NCBI GenBank assembly: GCA_009846005.1
Contig: VXYL01000073.1
Coordinates: 23,353-87,352, forward strand
Source of the DNA: Gammaproteobacteria bacterium
Lineage (GTDB): Bacteria; Pseudomonadota; Gammaproteobacteria; Pseudomonadales; Azotimanducaceae
Reading direction: 5' to 3'
Length of the DNA: 64,000 nt
The notes under the pieces are model-generated. The model ran no database searches and was not told where the DNA came from. It saw only the letters and a program-made list of their open reading frames with translations. A program made the translations under genes and the position numbers. Position 1 is the stretch's first letter. Each line of letters opens with the position of its first letter. Shown piece by piece: positions 9,012 to 17,359 of this stretch.

Positions 9012-9620
9012 GTGAACGACACATTCGGCCGTCAGCTAGGTCGCATCGACCGGATGCTCGGCCGTCTAGAAAACGGCCTCAACCTCTTCGCTGGCAGCCT
9101 GATTTTCGCGCTGATGCTGCTCGGCGTGGCCCAGATCCTCCTTCGAACGGTGTTCGATAAGCCGATCTTCGGCTACATCGACATCGTGGAGGTGTCGATG
9201 GTGGGCTTCGCGGTCCTGTCCATCGCCTTCGTGCAGCGCGTCGGCGGCCATGTGCGCATGGAACTGGTCATCGGCCGGTTGCAGGGCCGTTGGCTCTGGG
9301 GCGCGGAGGCCGTGGGCACCGCGTTGGCGGCGTTCATCGTCGGCGTGTTGATCCCCTACTCCTGGCGCCACTTCGGACGGGCGTTCGAGTTCGGAGACAG
9401 CACCATCGACATCGAACTCGTCACCTGGCCGGCAAAGCTCGCAGTACCCGTTGCCCTCGCCGTCCTCCTGGTTCGGCTGCTGGTGCAGTTGGCGGGATAC
9501 CTGCGACTGGTGGCCCGTCCGGACTACGAACCCGTCGCCGTGCCGACCATCAAGGACGTCGCTGCCCAGGCCGAAGAGGAGATCCGGCTCGCCGAGGAGC
9601 AACAGGGATCGACGCCGTGA
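9012..9620 (+). CDS. dctQ: TRAP transporter small permease subunit (DctQ)
   Basis: 202 residues from the GTG at 9012. Four membrane segments are visible: around LFAGSLIFALMLLGVAQILL, VEVSMVGFAVLSIAFV, the AEAVGTALAAFIVGVLIPY region and LAVPVALAVLLVRLLVQL. This matches the DctQ family, which pairs with the large permease in the inner membrane. The frame is open upstream to 8769 but that part overlaps the methyltransferase and is Arg/Ser-rich, so the GTG was preferred. Its stop overlaps the GTG start of the next gene (GTGA), a normal sign of translational coupling between Q and M subunits. Confidence 0.88.
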   Translation: MNDTFGRQLGRIDRMLGRLENGLNLFAGSLIFALMLLGVAQILLRTVFDKPIFGYIDIVEVSMVGFAVLSIAFVQRVGGHVRMELVIGRLQGRWLWGAEAVGTALAAFIVGVLIPYSWRHFGRAFEFGDSTIDIELVTWPAKLAVPVALAVLLVRLLVQLAGYLRLVARPDYEPVAVPTIKDVAAQAEEEIRLAEEQQGSTP

Positions 9621-10975
9621 CCGGTGTGGACGAACTCTGGATCGGCATCGGCGGCGTCGTTCTGCTGATCGCCCTGGTGGCCATCGGTGTTCGGGTCTAC
9701 GTGGCCGCCGCGTTGACCGGCTTCCTCGGTCTGCTCGCCCTCAGGGGCTGGGACGTCGCCGCCGCCGTGGCGGGGACGATCCCCCACTCGAAGACCGTCA
9801 CCTACCCGCTTTCCGTGCTACCGCTTTTCATTCTGATCGGCTTCCTCGCCTTCCACGCCGGCCTCACGACGAAACTCTTCGAGGCCGCGCGTCGCTGGGT
9901 GGGATGGGTGCCGGGTGGACTCGCCGTCTCGACGGTGTTCGCCAGCGCCGGGTTCGCGGCGGTGTCCGGCGCGTCCACGGCCACGGCCGCCGTTTTCTCG
10001 CGCGTGGCCATTCCGGACATGTTGAAGGCTCGCTACGGCAGGCGACTCACCGCCGGGGTCATCGCGGCCGGCGGCACGCTGGCATCGCTCATCCCGCCGT
10101 CCGCAATCCTCGTCATCTACGCCATCATCGTCGAGGAATCCGTCGGCAAACTGCTGCTCGGGGGGCTACTGCCGGGCGTCGTCTCGGTGCTGATCTACGC
10201 TTCTCTCATCATCGGCATGTGCACGTATCGCCCGGACCTGGGCAAGCCGATCCACGGCTTTAGCTGGCGTCAACGGTTCGCCAGTCTGCCGGGAGCGCTG
10301 CCGATCTTCCTGGTGGTCGGCATCATCTTCGGCGCGCTCTATTCCGGTGCCGCCACACCCACGGAGGCCGGGGCGCTGGGGGCGATGGTGGTGTTCGCTC
10401 TTTACGCCTACCGTGCCTGGCGTGACCGCGCGGCGGCGTTGATGGGCAAGCGGCTGCGCGAAGCCCTCATGGAGACCGCCAAGCTCACGGTGATGATCTT
10501 CACGCTGATCTGGGGCGTGTTCCTGTTCGTGCGGTTCCTGGGTTTCGCGGGGTTGCCCGAGGCGTTCGCCGACTGGGTCGTCACGCTGGACATGCCGCCG
10601 CTCCTCATCATCATCTGCATCCTGCTTGCCTACGCCGTCCTCGGCATGTTCATGGATGCCATCGGCATGCTGGTGCTGACCCTGCCGGTGGTCTATCCCG
10701 CCGTCATCGCCCTCGGCTACGACCCCATCTGGTTCGGCATCGTGGTGGTCAAAATGGCGGAGATCTGCTTGATCACGCCGCCCATCGGCCTCAACTGCTT
10801 CGTCGTGGCCGGCGTCGCCCGGGAACTGCGGTCGGACGACGGCGGGTCGCTGGCGATTCCGCTTCAGGACGTGTTCCGCGGCATCGGCCCGTTCTTCGTT
10901 GCCGACGTGCTGACCGTCGCGGTCTTGCTGGCGTTCCCGGGCATCGTGCTCTGGTTGCCGCAGACGATGGGGTGA
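9617..10975 (+). CDS. dctM: TRAP transporter large permease subunit (DctM)
   Basis: 452 residues from the GTG at 9617, which overlaps the dctQ stop. It is highly hydrophobic with about twelve membrane segments. GASTATAAVFSRVAIPDMLK, GGTLASLIPPSAILVIYAI and the C-terminal EICLITPPIGLNCFV are the recurring motifs of the DctM/ion-transporter superfamily; the two similar halves are expected from its internal duplication. It forms the Na+-coupled channel used by the DctP-type binding protein at 7185. The frame continues upstream to 9290 but that part is a shadow of dctQ. Confidence 0.92.
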   Translation: MTGVDELWIGIGGVVLLIALVAIGVRVYVAAALTGFLGLLALRGWDVAAAVAGTIPHSKTVTYPLSVLPLFILIGFLAFHAGLTTKLFEAARRWVGWVPGGLAVSTVFASAGFAAVSGASTATAAVFSRVAIPDMLKARYGRRLTAGVIAAGGTLASLIPPSAILVIYAIIVEESVGKLLLGGLLPGVVSVLIYASLIIGMCTYRPDLGKPIHGFSWRQRFASLPGALPIFLVVGIIFGALYSGAATPTEAGALGAMVVFALYAYRAWRDRAAALMGKRLREALMETAKLTVMIFTLIWGVFLFVRFLGFAGLPEAFADWVVTLDMPPLLIIICILLAYAVLGMFMDAIGMLVLTLPVVYPAVIALGYDPIWFGIVVVKMAEICLITPPIGLNCFVVAGVARELRSDDGGSLAIPLQDVFRGIGPFFVADVLTVAVLLAFPGIVLWLPQTMG

Positions 10976-11020
10976 CGTGATAGGTTGTTCCGAGACTGCA
11001 CCGGCAAGCCCAACGGCAAC

Positions 11021-11863
11021 ATGAGCCCGCCAGCACCAAAAAACGCACCCGGGCTACCTAGCAGGGCTCCACCCGGCGGCATTCCGCCTGCCGTATTCGC
11101 GGCAATCAACGACCGCCTTGACGAGCTCGAACACGCGAACCGAGTGCGTATCCTCCTCGCGGTCGAATCCGGCAGCAGGGCGTGGGGATTCCCTTCGACC
11201 GACAGCGACTTCGACGTGCGCTTCGTCTACGCCCACGACGTCGACTGGTACCTGTCGTTGGATACGCGGCGCGATGTCATCGAGCTACCCATCGAGGACG
11301 ATCTGGACATCAACGGCTGGGACATCAAGAAGGCGTTGTCGTTGTTGCTCAAACCGAACCCGGTGCTGTTGGAGTGGCTGCAGTCGCCTATCACCTACCG
11401 CGTCGATGAGGGTGTCAAGAGCCGGCTCATGGCGCTTGCCGAACGAACAGCCCACCGACGGCCCTTGGTGCACCACTACCTTCATCATGGTCGGGCACAG
11501 TTTCGTGCCCACATCGATGGCAGGGCCACCGTTTCCTTGAAGCGCTACCTCTACGTCGTGCGTCCCGCCTTGGCGCTAAAGTGGATTCGACAACACCCAG
11601 ACCGCCTCGTGCCGATGGCGTTGCCTCAGTTGCTCTCTGGCCTAGCCATGCAGGGGGATGCCGTCAGCGCCATCGAGGATCTGATCGCTAGGAAGACTCG
11701 CAGCCGCGAACTTGGCGAAGGGAAGCGTTCCAGCGTGCTGGACGATCTCGCTCTCACTGAGTTCGAACTCGCCGAGCGAACGGCCCCGGAACGTACGCCG
11801 ATACCGGCGGACCTTCTGGACTCTGCGAACAGCCTGTTTCGCCAGTTGGTCAGGGCACCGTGA
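11021..11863 (+). CDS. Nucleotidyltransferase-fold protein (RlaP/COG3541 type)
   Basis: 280 residues from the ATG at 11021. ESGSRAWGFPSTDSDFDVRF (about residues 49-68) is the pol-beta nucleotidyltransferase core: the GS motif, then D-S-D-x-D carrying the metal-binding Asp residues. The C-terminal part, including LKRYLYVVRPALALKWI, matches the long helical half of COG3541 proteins, some of which sit in RNA-repair operons (RlaP). No RNA ligase is nearby here; the gene lies after the TRAP permease and overlaps the next gene by four bases (GTGA). A TTG at 10985 would add 12 residues. Its nucleotide and acceptor are unknown. Confidence 0.82.
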   Translation: MSPPAPKNAPGLPSRAPPGGIPPAVFAAINDRLDELEHANRVRILLAVESGSRAWGFPSTDSDFDVRFVYAHDVDWYLSLDTRRDVIELPIEDDLDINGWDIKKALSLLLKPNPVLLEWLQSPITYRVDEGVKSRLMALAERTAHRRPLVHHYLHHGRAQFRAHIDGRATVSLKRYLYVVRPALALKWIRQHPDRLVPMALPQLLSGLAMQGDAVSAIEDLIARKTRSRELGEGKRSSVLDDLALTEFELAERTAPERTPIPADLLDSANSLFRQLVRAP

Positions 11864-12792
11864 CCGCACTGATCACGCATTCCGCGTGCTTGGAGCATGA
11901 GATGGATCCCGGCCATCCGGAATGCCCGGAACGTTTGTCGACGGTCCTTGGTCACCTCAGGCAGTGTGGCATTCTCGACGAGGTCGACGTATACGAGTCG
12001 ACCTTGGCCCGGCGTTCGGAACTCGCTAGAGTCCATGCCGAGTCCTATCTCGATGCCCTGGATCGGGCGGTACCCGAATCGGGACTTGTCCACGTGACCT
12101 TGGATACCGCCATGGGACCCCGATCCCTGGACGCCGCCAAGGCCGTCGCGGGGGCCGCCGTCGATGGCGTCAAGATGGTCCTTAAGGAGCGGGAACAGCG
12201 CGTGTTCTGTGCGGTACGACCGCCGGGGCATCACGCCGAGGAATCCGCGGCGATGGGCTTTTGCTTCTTGAACGGCATTGCCGTCGCCGCGATGGCCGCG
12301 CTCGACGACGACCGGGTCGACCGCGTGGCCGTCCTTGATTTCGACGTCCACCACGGCAACGGCACCGTGGCGGCCTTCATGGACAATCCGTCGGTTCTGG
12401 TGTGCTCGAGTTTCCAGCACCCCCACTACCCGTACCGGTACTTCGATGTGGACCGAGGAAACATCGTCAACACGCCGTTGCCCGCGGGAACCCGAGGCGT
12501 CGACTTTCGAAAGGCGGTCGAGCACGCCTGGCTACCCGCGCTCGACGACTTCAAGCCGCAGTTGATTCTGGTCTCCGCCGGCTTCGACGGGCATGCCGAC
12601 GATCCGTTGGGCGACTTCCTCCTGACGGAAGACGATTTCGCGTGGGTGACAGGGCTCATCGCCGACGCCGCGAACCGCCACGCCGAAGGGCGAATCGTCT
12701 CGGTGCTGGAGGGCGGTTACGACCTGGAAGCGCTCGCCCGTTCGGTTGCCGTACATCTCACGGTCTTGGGGAGTCGTTCATCGAAAACGTGA
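11860..12792 (+). CDS. Histone deacetylase family hydrolase (class II / acetylpolyamine amidohydrolase-like)
   Basis: 310 residues from the GTG at 11860, overlapping the preceding stop. It begins with the family's HPECPERL motif and has RPPGHHAEES with the catalytic His pair, DFDVHHGNG with Zn-binding Asp and His, SAGFDGHADDP with the second Zn Asp, and a C-terminal LEGGYD. This is the arginase-deacetylase fold that removes acetyl groups from small amides or acetyl-lysine in the cytoplasm. In bacteria, relatives deacetylate acetylpolyamines or acetylated acyl compounds. Sitting last in the TRAP run, it might process the imported substrate, which is inference. Confidence 0.92.
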   Translation: MTALITHSACLEHEMDPGHPECPERLSTVLGHLRQCGILDEVDVYESTLARRSELARVHAESYLDALDRAVPESGLVHVTLDTAMGPRSLDAAKAVAGAAVDGVKMVLKEREQRVFCAVRPPGHHAEESAAMGFCFLNGIAVAAMAALDDDRVDRVAVLDFDVHHGNGTVAAFMDNPSVLVCSSFQHPHYPYRYFDVDRGNIVNTPLPAGTRGVDFRKAVEHAWLPALDDFKPQLILVSAGFDGHADDPLGDFLLTEDDFAWVTGLIADAANRHAEGRIVSVLEGGYDLEALARSVAVHLTVLGSRSSKT

Positions 12793-12803
12793 GCAAAGCG
12801 AGA

Positions 12804-12818
12804 CCCGCGTAGCGCGGG
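12804..12818. other. Short GC hairpin between hydrolase and receptor genes
   Basis: CCCGCG-TAG-CGCGGG, a 6-bp stem with a 3-base loop just after the deacetylase stop. It lacks a T-run, so it is at best a weak terminator or a pause site. The 66-bp gap is too short for a cobalamin riboswitch. Confidence 0.3.
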
Positions 12819-12858
12819 ACCCGTTAAGTTGGGACGTTTGCCAACACGGGATCGGCCA

Positions 12859-14697
12859 ATGCTCAAGAGAACCCTCCCCCTGGCGTCCGTCGCCATACCC
12901 GCGTGGACCGCGTTCGGGGCCGACCTCGCGATCGAGGAAATCGTCGTCACCGCGAGCCGGATCGGCACCGTGGATCAGCGTGTCGTGGTCATGGATGACG
13001 ATGAGGTGGACGAGGCTTTCTTCCATGCGGCGGACGCGCTTCGTGTGTTGCCGGGGCTCGCACTATCCACCAACGGCCACCGTGGCTCGCTGGCCCAGGC
13101 CCGGGTGCGGGGAGCCGAATCGAATCACCTGCTGGTGCTGCTCGACGGCGTGGCATTGAACGACCCGGCGCTCGGCTCCGAGTTCAACTTCGGGGCACTG
13201 GATTTCGCCGGCGTCCAGCGCGTGGAGTATCTCGCCGGCCCGCAAAGCGCGATCTGGGGTAGCGACGCACTGGCCGGCGTCCTGTATCTCGATTCGACGC
13301 CTCGCCGGGACGCCAGCCGCCTCGCGCTCGGTGCCGGCTCGCACGGCACCGTAGACGCCGATGTCGAATTCGCCCGGGTGTCAGGGGACCGACATGCGGC
13401 GGTTGCCGTGGGCCGAGTCGTCAGCGACGGAACGAACCCCGCCCCGACGGGCGACGAGGACGACGGCTTCGCCAACACGACGGCGCACGTCAACCTGGGT
13501 CGCAGCTGGAATCGCTGGCAGGCGTCAGTCGCCGCACGGCTCACCGACACGGACGTCGACTACGACCCGACCCCCGGACCGCGCTACCTGCCCGCGGATG
13601 GCGACCGGCACGCCCAAGGCCGGAGCGAAGTGGTTCATGGCGCGTTGCGTTTCAGCACTACCGACAACATCGAGTCGTGGCTCACCCTCGCCAGCAGCCG
13701 CGACCGGAACAGGCAATACGCGGACGGTGCCTTCACCGATGGCACCGTCGGCCGGCGCGACACGGCCACGCTGGCCACCAACTTCAGATTCGACCTGCAG
13801 CGCGTCAACGTGACCGTCGAACTGGAACGGGAGCGCATCCGACAAACGGGTGCCGCGAGTCCCTTCGGCGATCCCAACCAGCGGCAGCGGATCAATGGGA
13901 AGAGCATCGCTGCCGAGTACCAGGTCGAGGTCGGTCGCTTCGGCTACTCGGCGTCGGCACGTGCGGATTCGAGCGACGCGTTCGACGACGCCCTTGCCTA
14001 TCGCCTAGGTGCCACTATCGGCGCGAACCCTCGCTGGTTCGCCAATGTCGGGCGCGGCGTCAAGAACCCGACCTTCACGGAGCGCTTTGGCTTTACCCCG
14101 GACACCTTCATCGGTAACCCGGGTCTCGCCCCGGAGACGTCGCTTGGCTTCGAGACGGGCGTCGTAGTCACGCTCGGCGCTACCACGGCATCCCTCGTTT
14201 ATTTCGACACCACCCTCCATGACGAGATCGACGGGTTCTTTTTCGATGTCGCCCGGGGCGGCTTCACGGCACGCAATATCGACGGGGAGAGTCATCGCCA
14301 GGGGGCGGAAGCGACTCTCGATACCCGCCTCGGTCCAGTCGCCTTGAGCGCAACGTACGCCTACGTGGACTCCACGGCCGACGATGTTCGCGAACTGCGT
14401 CGACCGCGTCACATCGGGAACATCGACGCCCGAGTCGCGATCACGCCCTCGGTCCACGCGAGCGTCGGTGTTGCCGTGAGCGGTTCCGCCTTGGACCGGG
14501 ACTTCTCGACCTGGCCCGCCACCGATCTCGAGTTGGGCGCGTACCGCCTCTGGCGCGGTAAACTCGACATCGCCCTCTCGCCCCAGTGGAAGCTCATCCT
14601 CAGCGCCGAGAACCTGCTCGGCGAGGACTACGCAACGGTCTACGGTTACCGCAGTCCGGGTGCCACGGCAATGGCGACGGTCGTGCTCACCCCGTGA
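12859..14697 (+). CDS. TonB-dependent receptor, BtuB-like
   Basis: 612 residues from ATG 12859 with a signal peptide ending near AWTAFGA. The mature N-terminus holds a TonB-box-like EEIVVTASR, then the plug domain (DALRVLPGLALS, QARVRGAESNHLLVLLDGV, GPQSAIWGSDALAGVL), then a 22-strand-type barrel. Length and plug spacing fit the short BtuB/FepA-like group that takes up corrinoids or related ligands. Cobalamin as ligand is suggested by plug similarity and size only; no cobalamin genes or riboswitch are near. An upstream ATG at 12829 would give a poorer signal peptide. Confidence 0.85.
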   Translation: MLKRTLPLASVAIPAWTAFGADLAIEEIVVTASRIGTVDQRVVVMDDDEVDEAFFHAADALRVLPGLALSTNGHRGSLAQARVRGAESNHLLVLLDGVALNDPALGSEFNFGALDFAGVQRVEYLAGPQSAIWGSDALAGVLYLDSTPRRDASRLALGAGSHGTVDADVEFARVSGDRHAAVAVGRVVSDGTNPAPTGDEDDGFANTTAHVNLGRSWNRWQASVAARLTDTDVDYDPTPGPRYLPADGDRHAQGRSEVVHGALRFSTTDNIESWLTLASSRDRNRQYADGAFTDGTVGRRDTATLATNFRFDLQRVNVTVELERERIRQTGAASPFGDPNQRQRINGKSIAAEYQVEVGRFGYSASARADSSDAFDDALAYRLGATIGANPRWFANVGRGVKNPTFTERFGFTPDTFIGNPGLAPETSLGFETGVVVTLGATTASLVYFDTTLHDEIDGFFFDVARGGFTARNIDGESHRQGAEATLDTRLGPVALSATYAYVDSTADDVRELRRPRHIGNIDARVAITPSVHASVGVAVSGSALDRDFSTWPATDLELGAYRLWRGKLDIALSPQWKLILSAENLLGEDYATVYGYRSPGATAMATVVLTP

Positions 14698-14719
14698 CTA
14701 CCACCAGGAGGACACGACC

Positions 14720-15073
14720 ATGACGATCAAACGAGAGGACGTGGACCATCGGCGAGTCGACTTTCGGGGTGTGACCTCGGGACAGCGGCTTCCGGCAATT
14801 CACCCCGGAGAGATATTGCGCGACGAGTTCCTGGTCCCGATGAAGATCACCGTGTACCAGCTGGCAAAGGCACTCAAGGTATCGCGCCCGCGATTGAACG
14901 ACATTGTGCTAGCCCGACGGGCGATCACAACAAACACTGCCTTGCGATTGAGCCGTTATTTCGGAACGACGGCCGAGTTCTGGATCAATTTCCAGACCCG
15001 ATACAACCTAGACGTTGCCGAGGAGACGACACGACAAACTATCGAACAGGAAGTCGAACCTCACGCAGCCTAG
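14720..15073 (+). CDS. higA: HigA-type XRE antitoxin, no adjacent HigB
   Basis: 117 residues from ATG 14720, with a strong AGGAGG site at 14706-14711. HPGEILRDEFLVPMKITVYQ followed by LAKALKVSRPRLNDIV is the helix-turn-helix entry of VapI/HigA proteins, and NTALRLSRYFGTTAEFWINF is their diagnostic C-terminal part. HigA binds DNA and neutralises the mRNA-cleaving HigB toxin. Only 22 bp separate it from the upstream receptor and no higB-sized frame flanks it, so it is an orphan antitoxin or a stand-alone regulator. The first 25 residues are an unusual extension. The frame is open upstream to 14660, but the ribosome site decides the start. Confidence 0.88.
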   Translation: MTIKREDVDHRRVDFRGVTSGQRLPAIHPGEILRDEFLVPMKITVYQLAKALKVSRPRLNDIVLARRAITTNTALRLSRYFGTTAEFWINFQTRYNLDVAEETTRQTIEQEVEPHAA

Positions 15074-15111
15074 CCGGTCCACTGCACGCCGTTCCCGGCG
15101 ACGCGCGGTAT

Positions 15112-16509
15112 TCACGAACCCTTGGATGAGGCGGGTCGCGACGGGCCCGCCTCCGGGCTGCTGAAATCCCGGGCGTCGAACATCCGCCGGATGGTGGGGT
15201 CTGCGTAGCGGTCCACCGCGGTCCTTACGGCGGCTACCAGCTCGCCTCTCCTGGTCACCAAGGCGTCGATGTCGGCGTTTAAGCGTGCCAGGCGAAGCAG
15301 GCTGCGCATCGAGATGAGCAGTTGGGCCTGTTTCTCAAGGACAAACAGCGTGGCGAAGAAACTCACCGGGACCAGCAGCAGTGCCACGACAGCCCACACC
15401 CACCCGAGTCCGACTCCGGCCATGAACGCGAGGAGCGCATACGTCGAGAACAGCACCGGAACCGCCGTCACGAGCTTCAGGGTGGCGATGTCGTCGATGT
15501 CGTAGCTGAACCGCGACCCCACCGTTGCAGCGAGCCATGCGACCGGCAAGAGGACGATCGCCCCCGGCAGCGCGAACGGCAACAGCACGATGACCAGTGC
15601 GGTGCGCCAGACCATTCGTCTAACGGCGTTGCTGGCGCTGACACGATGCGAGAGTTGGTAGTCCTTCAATCCCAGGCCATCTAACTCGGCCTGATACGCC
15701 TCGATCTCGGCACGCAGCCGCTGCACGCCCGGATTTGCGGCGAAGAGCGCATAGCGTTCCACGAAGCGGCGGCTCAGGTCGACATAACTCGCGGGCGTCA
15801 GTCTTGTCGAACGCGGCTTGTACAGACGGCGAGCAGCGTGAATGAAACGCAACGTCGCCCAGTCCGGGGCGCTCAGCATGACGTGGGTAATTCGCTCGCG
15901 CAGTTCCGCCGTGAGCTGGCGCACCGTCCCCACCTCATCTCGCTGGTAGGCCTCGAGGAGCGCGTCGTCCATGGGGATCGGCGTCGCGAACTGCAGCAGG
16001 ACCTGGCTTCTGAACCGGTCACGGTCAAGGTAGGTCAAGCCAAAAGGGACGATCGCGACGTCGTTGTCGCCGTGCGCGGCGGCGTGCAGCGCCATTCTCG
16101 CGGTGCCGGTCTTGAGTGTCACCAGTCGGCTATCGGCGTGGCTGATGCCTTCGGGGAAGATCGCCACGCATCCGCCGTCGAGGAGGATGTCGTCCACGCG
16201 CGCGAAAGCGGCTCGGTTGTCCGCGTCGCCTCCGTGTTCTTCTCGGCGCAGGACGGGTATCGCGCCGAGCGCCTCAAGCAGTCCGGAAAGTACCGGGAAT
16301 CCCCAGAGTCTCGCGTTGCCGAGGAAGTGTATGGGAGACCGATCCGCCAGGCTGGCCAGCAACAGTCCGTCGATCAACGCATTGGGGTGATTGCCGGCGA
16401 AGATCACGGCGCCACTCGGGGGGACGTTTTCCAGGCCCACCACCTCGATTCGCCGGTAGAACGTGCCGGCGACCAAGCTCAGGAATCGAACGAAGCCACG
16501 GTAGAACAT
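15112..16509 (-). CDS. PlsC-like glycerolphosphate acyltransferase, membrane protein
   Basis: 465 residues from the ATG at 16509. NHPNALIDG (residues 40-48) is the catalytic His-Asp motif of the glycerolphosphate acyltransferase family and FPEGISH is the substrate-binding motif. The C-terminal half adds two hydrophobic hairpins (around VIVLLPFALPGAIVLLPVAW and YALLAFMAGVGLGWVWAVVA) and then a charged tail, as in the longer 1-acyl/GPAT proteins. It should transfer an acyl group to a lysophospholipid or glycerol phosphate at the inner membrane. It is divergent from mazE; the 172-bp region between them holds a 16-bp palindrome. A start at 16575 is possible but the first 22 residues look non-coding. 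Confidence 0.87.
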   Translation of the reverse strand: MFYRGFVRFLSLVAGTFYRRIEVVGLENVPPSGAVIFAGNHPNALIDGLLLASLADRSPIHFLGNARLWGFPVLSGLLEALGAIPVLRREEHGGDADNRAAFARVDDILLDGGCVAIFPEGISHADSRLVTLKTGTARMALHAAAHGDNDVAIVPFGLTYLDRDRFRSQVLLQFATPIPMDDALLEAYQRDEVGTVRQLTAELRERITHVMLSAPDWATLRFIHAARRLYKPRSTRLTPASYVDLSRRFVERYALFAANPGVQRLRAEIEAYQAELDGLGLKDYQLSHRVSASNAVRRMVWRTALVIVLLPFALPGAIVLLPVAWLAATVGSRFSYDIDDIATLKLVTAVPVLFSTYALLAFMAGVGLGWVWAVVALLLVPVSFFATLFVLEKQAQLLISMRSLLRLARLNADIDALVTRRGELVAAVRTAVDRYADPTIRRMFDARDFSSPEAGPSRPASSKGS

Positions 16510-16633
16510 GGGCGAACCTACCGCGCGATTTCGATTGCGATCATGGTAACAGAGAGCCAGCGTCGGCGAGCGCATTCGAGCGTTGCCCCGGATGGGACCG
16601 CGTTTGTTCGAGATAGCCGGTTGCCGATCCTAG

Positions 16634-16649
16634 CTGTAACGCGTTACAG
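16634..16649. promoter_or_regulatory. 16-bp perfect palindrome, operator candidate
   Basis: CTGTAACGCGTTACAG, a perfect inverted repeat 33 bp before the mazE start and 125 bp before the divergent acyltransferase start. MazE and MazEF complexes repress their own promoter through palindromes, so autoregulation is the simplest reading. The motif also resembles TetR-family operators, which could instead serve the acyltransferase gene. Confidence 0.55.
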
Positions 16650-16681
16650 TTCCGCCCCTAGTCCCAAGTATTAGAACGCAC

Positions 16682-16897
16682 ATGGCCACGCCAGCCAACG
16701 AGAGAATGCGAGCTTGGCGCGATCGCCAGCATCGCTCGGGTCGACGTGAAGTCCGAATGGTTCTTCCGGATGCACGTTTGCCGAGCGTGCGCGAGAGGGT
16801 GGCAGCTTCCGTATCCGGTCTCGATCAGCGAGACGAAGAAGACGCGCTCGGTTGGATCGAGGAGGTCTCCGAATTCGATGCCCATTCGGCGCGGTGA
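16682..16897 (+). CDS. mazE: MazE-type antitoxin
   Basis: 71 residues. The sequence RMRAWRDRQHRSGRREVRMV followed by LPDA has the short basic ribbon-helix-helix-like N-terminus of the MazE-family antitoxins found with PemK/MazF toxins, and the acidic C-terminal segment (RDEEDALGWIEEVSEFD) is the part that usually wraps the toxin. It overlaps the toxin gene by 20 bp. There is no clear ribosome binding site before its ATG. Confidence 0.75.
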   Translation: MATPANERMRAWRDRQHRSGRREVRMVLPDARLPSVRERVAASVSGLDQRDEEDALGWIEEVSEFDAHSAR

Positions 16898-17213
16898 TGT
16901 CGTAACCGTCGCGGCGGCGGGTGATTATGGCAAGCCGAGGCCGGCGGTGGTTGTCCAAAGCGACTCGTTTCCCGCTACACATGCATCGGTCGTCATCTGC
17001 CAGATGACGTCGTCGCTTGCCGACGCGCCCGACTTCCGCGTCACCATAGAGCCGTCCAAGGAGAACGGGCTGCAGAGGATGTCCCAGATCATGGCGGACA
17101 AACCGACGACCGTAAGGCGCGAGCGGATCGGCACCCGGACCGGTCGCCTCCGGGGCGCAGATGTGCGGCGTCTCAACCGGGCCATCGCGTTCTCCCTGGG
17201 CTTTGCCGACTGA
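16878..17213 (+). CDS. mazF: MazF/PemK-type mRNA interferase toxin
   Basis: 111 residues from ATG 16878, preceded by a GGAGG at 16861-16865 that lies inside the antitoxin gene. IRRGDVVTVAAAGDYGKPRP followed by AVVVQSD is the typical MazF/PemK N-terminus, with the conserved GDYGKPRPAVV loop, and VVICQMTS and a later GLQRMSQIMADKP match strands and helix of the fold. MazF toxins cut mRNA at short sequence motifs. The overlap with mazE gives coupled translation. The longer frame from 16746 is out of phase with antitoxin coding and is rejected. Confidence 0.85.
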   Translation: MPIRRGDVVTVAAAGDYGKPRPAVVVQSDSFPATHASVVICQMTSSLADAPDFRVTIEPSKENGLQRMSQIMADKPTTVRRERIGTRTGRLRGADVRRLNRAIAFSLGFAD

Positions 17214-17359
17214 TGTGCTTAGGACCAATTTCGCGTGTGTCCGAAGTTCGGGGAACTGCGGGCTCTCCAAGCCTGGTTCCGCGAGTTCCTAGGAGCACGG
17301 GTCGCCATTCGTGTCGTTGAGTTACGCGAGCAAGCCCTTGGAGGAAGGAACTGACCAAG

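Noticed and set aside
12793..12858. Cobalamin riboswitch before the BtuB-like receptor
   Set aside because: The gap is 66 bp, far shorter than that riboswitch, and no B12-box sequence is present.
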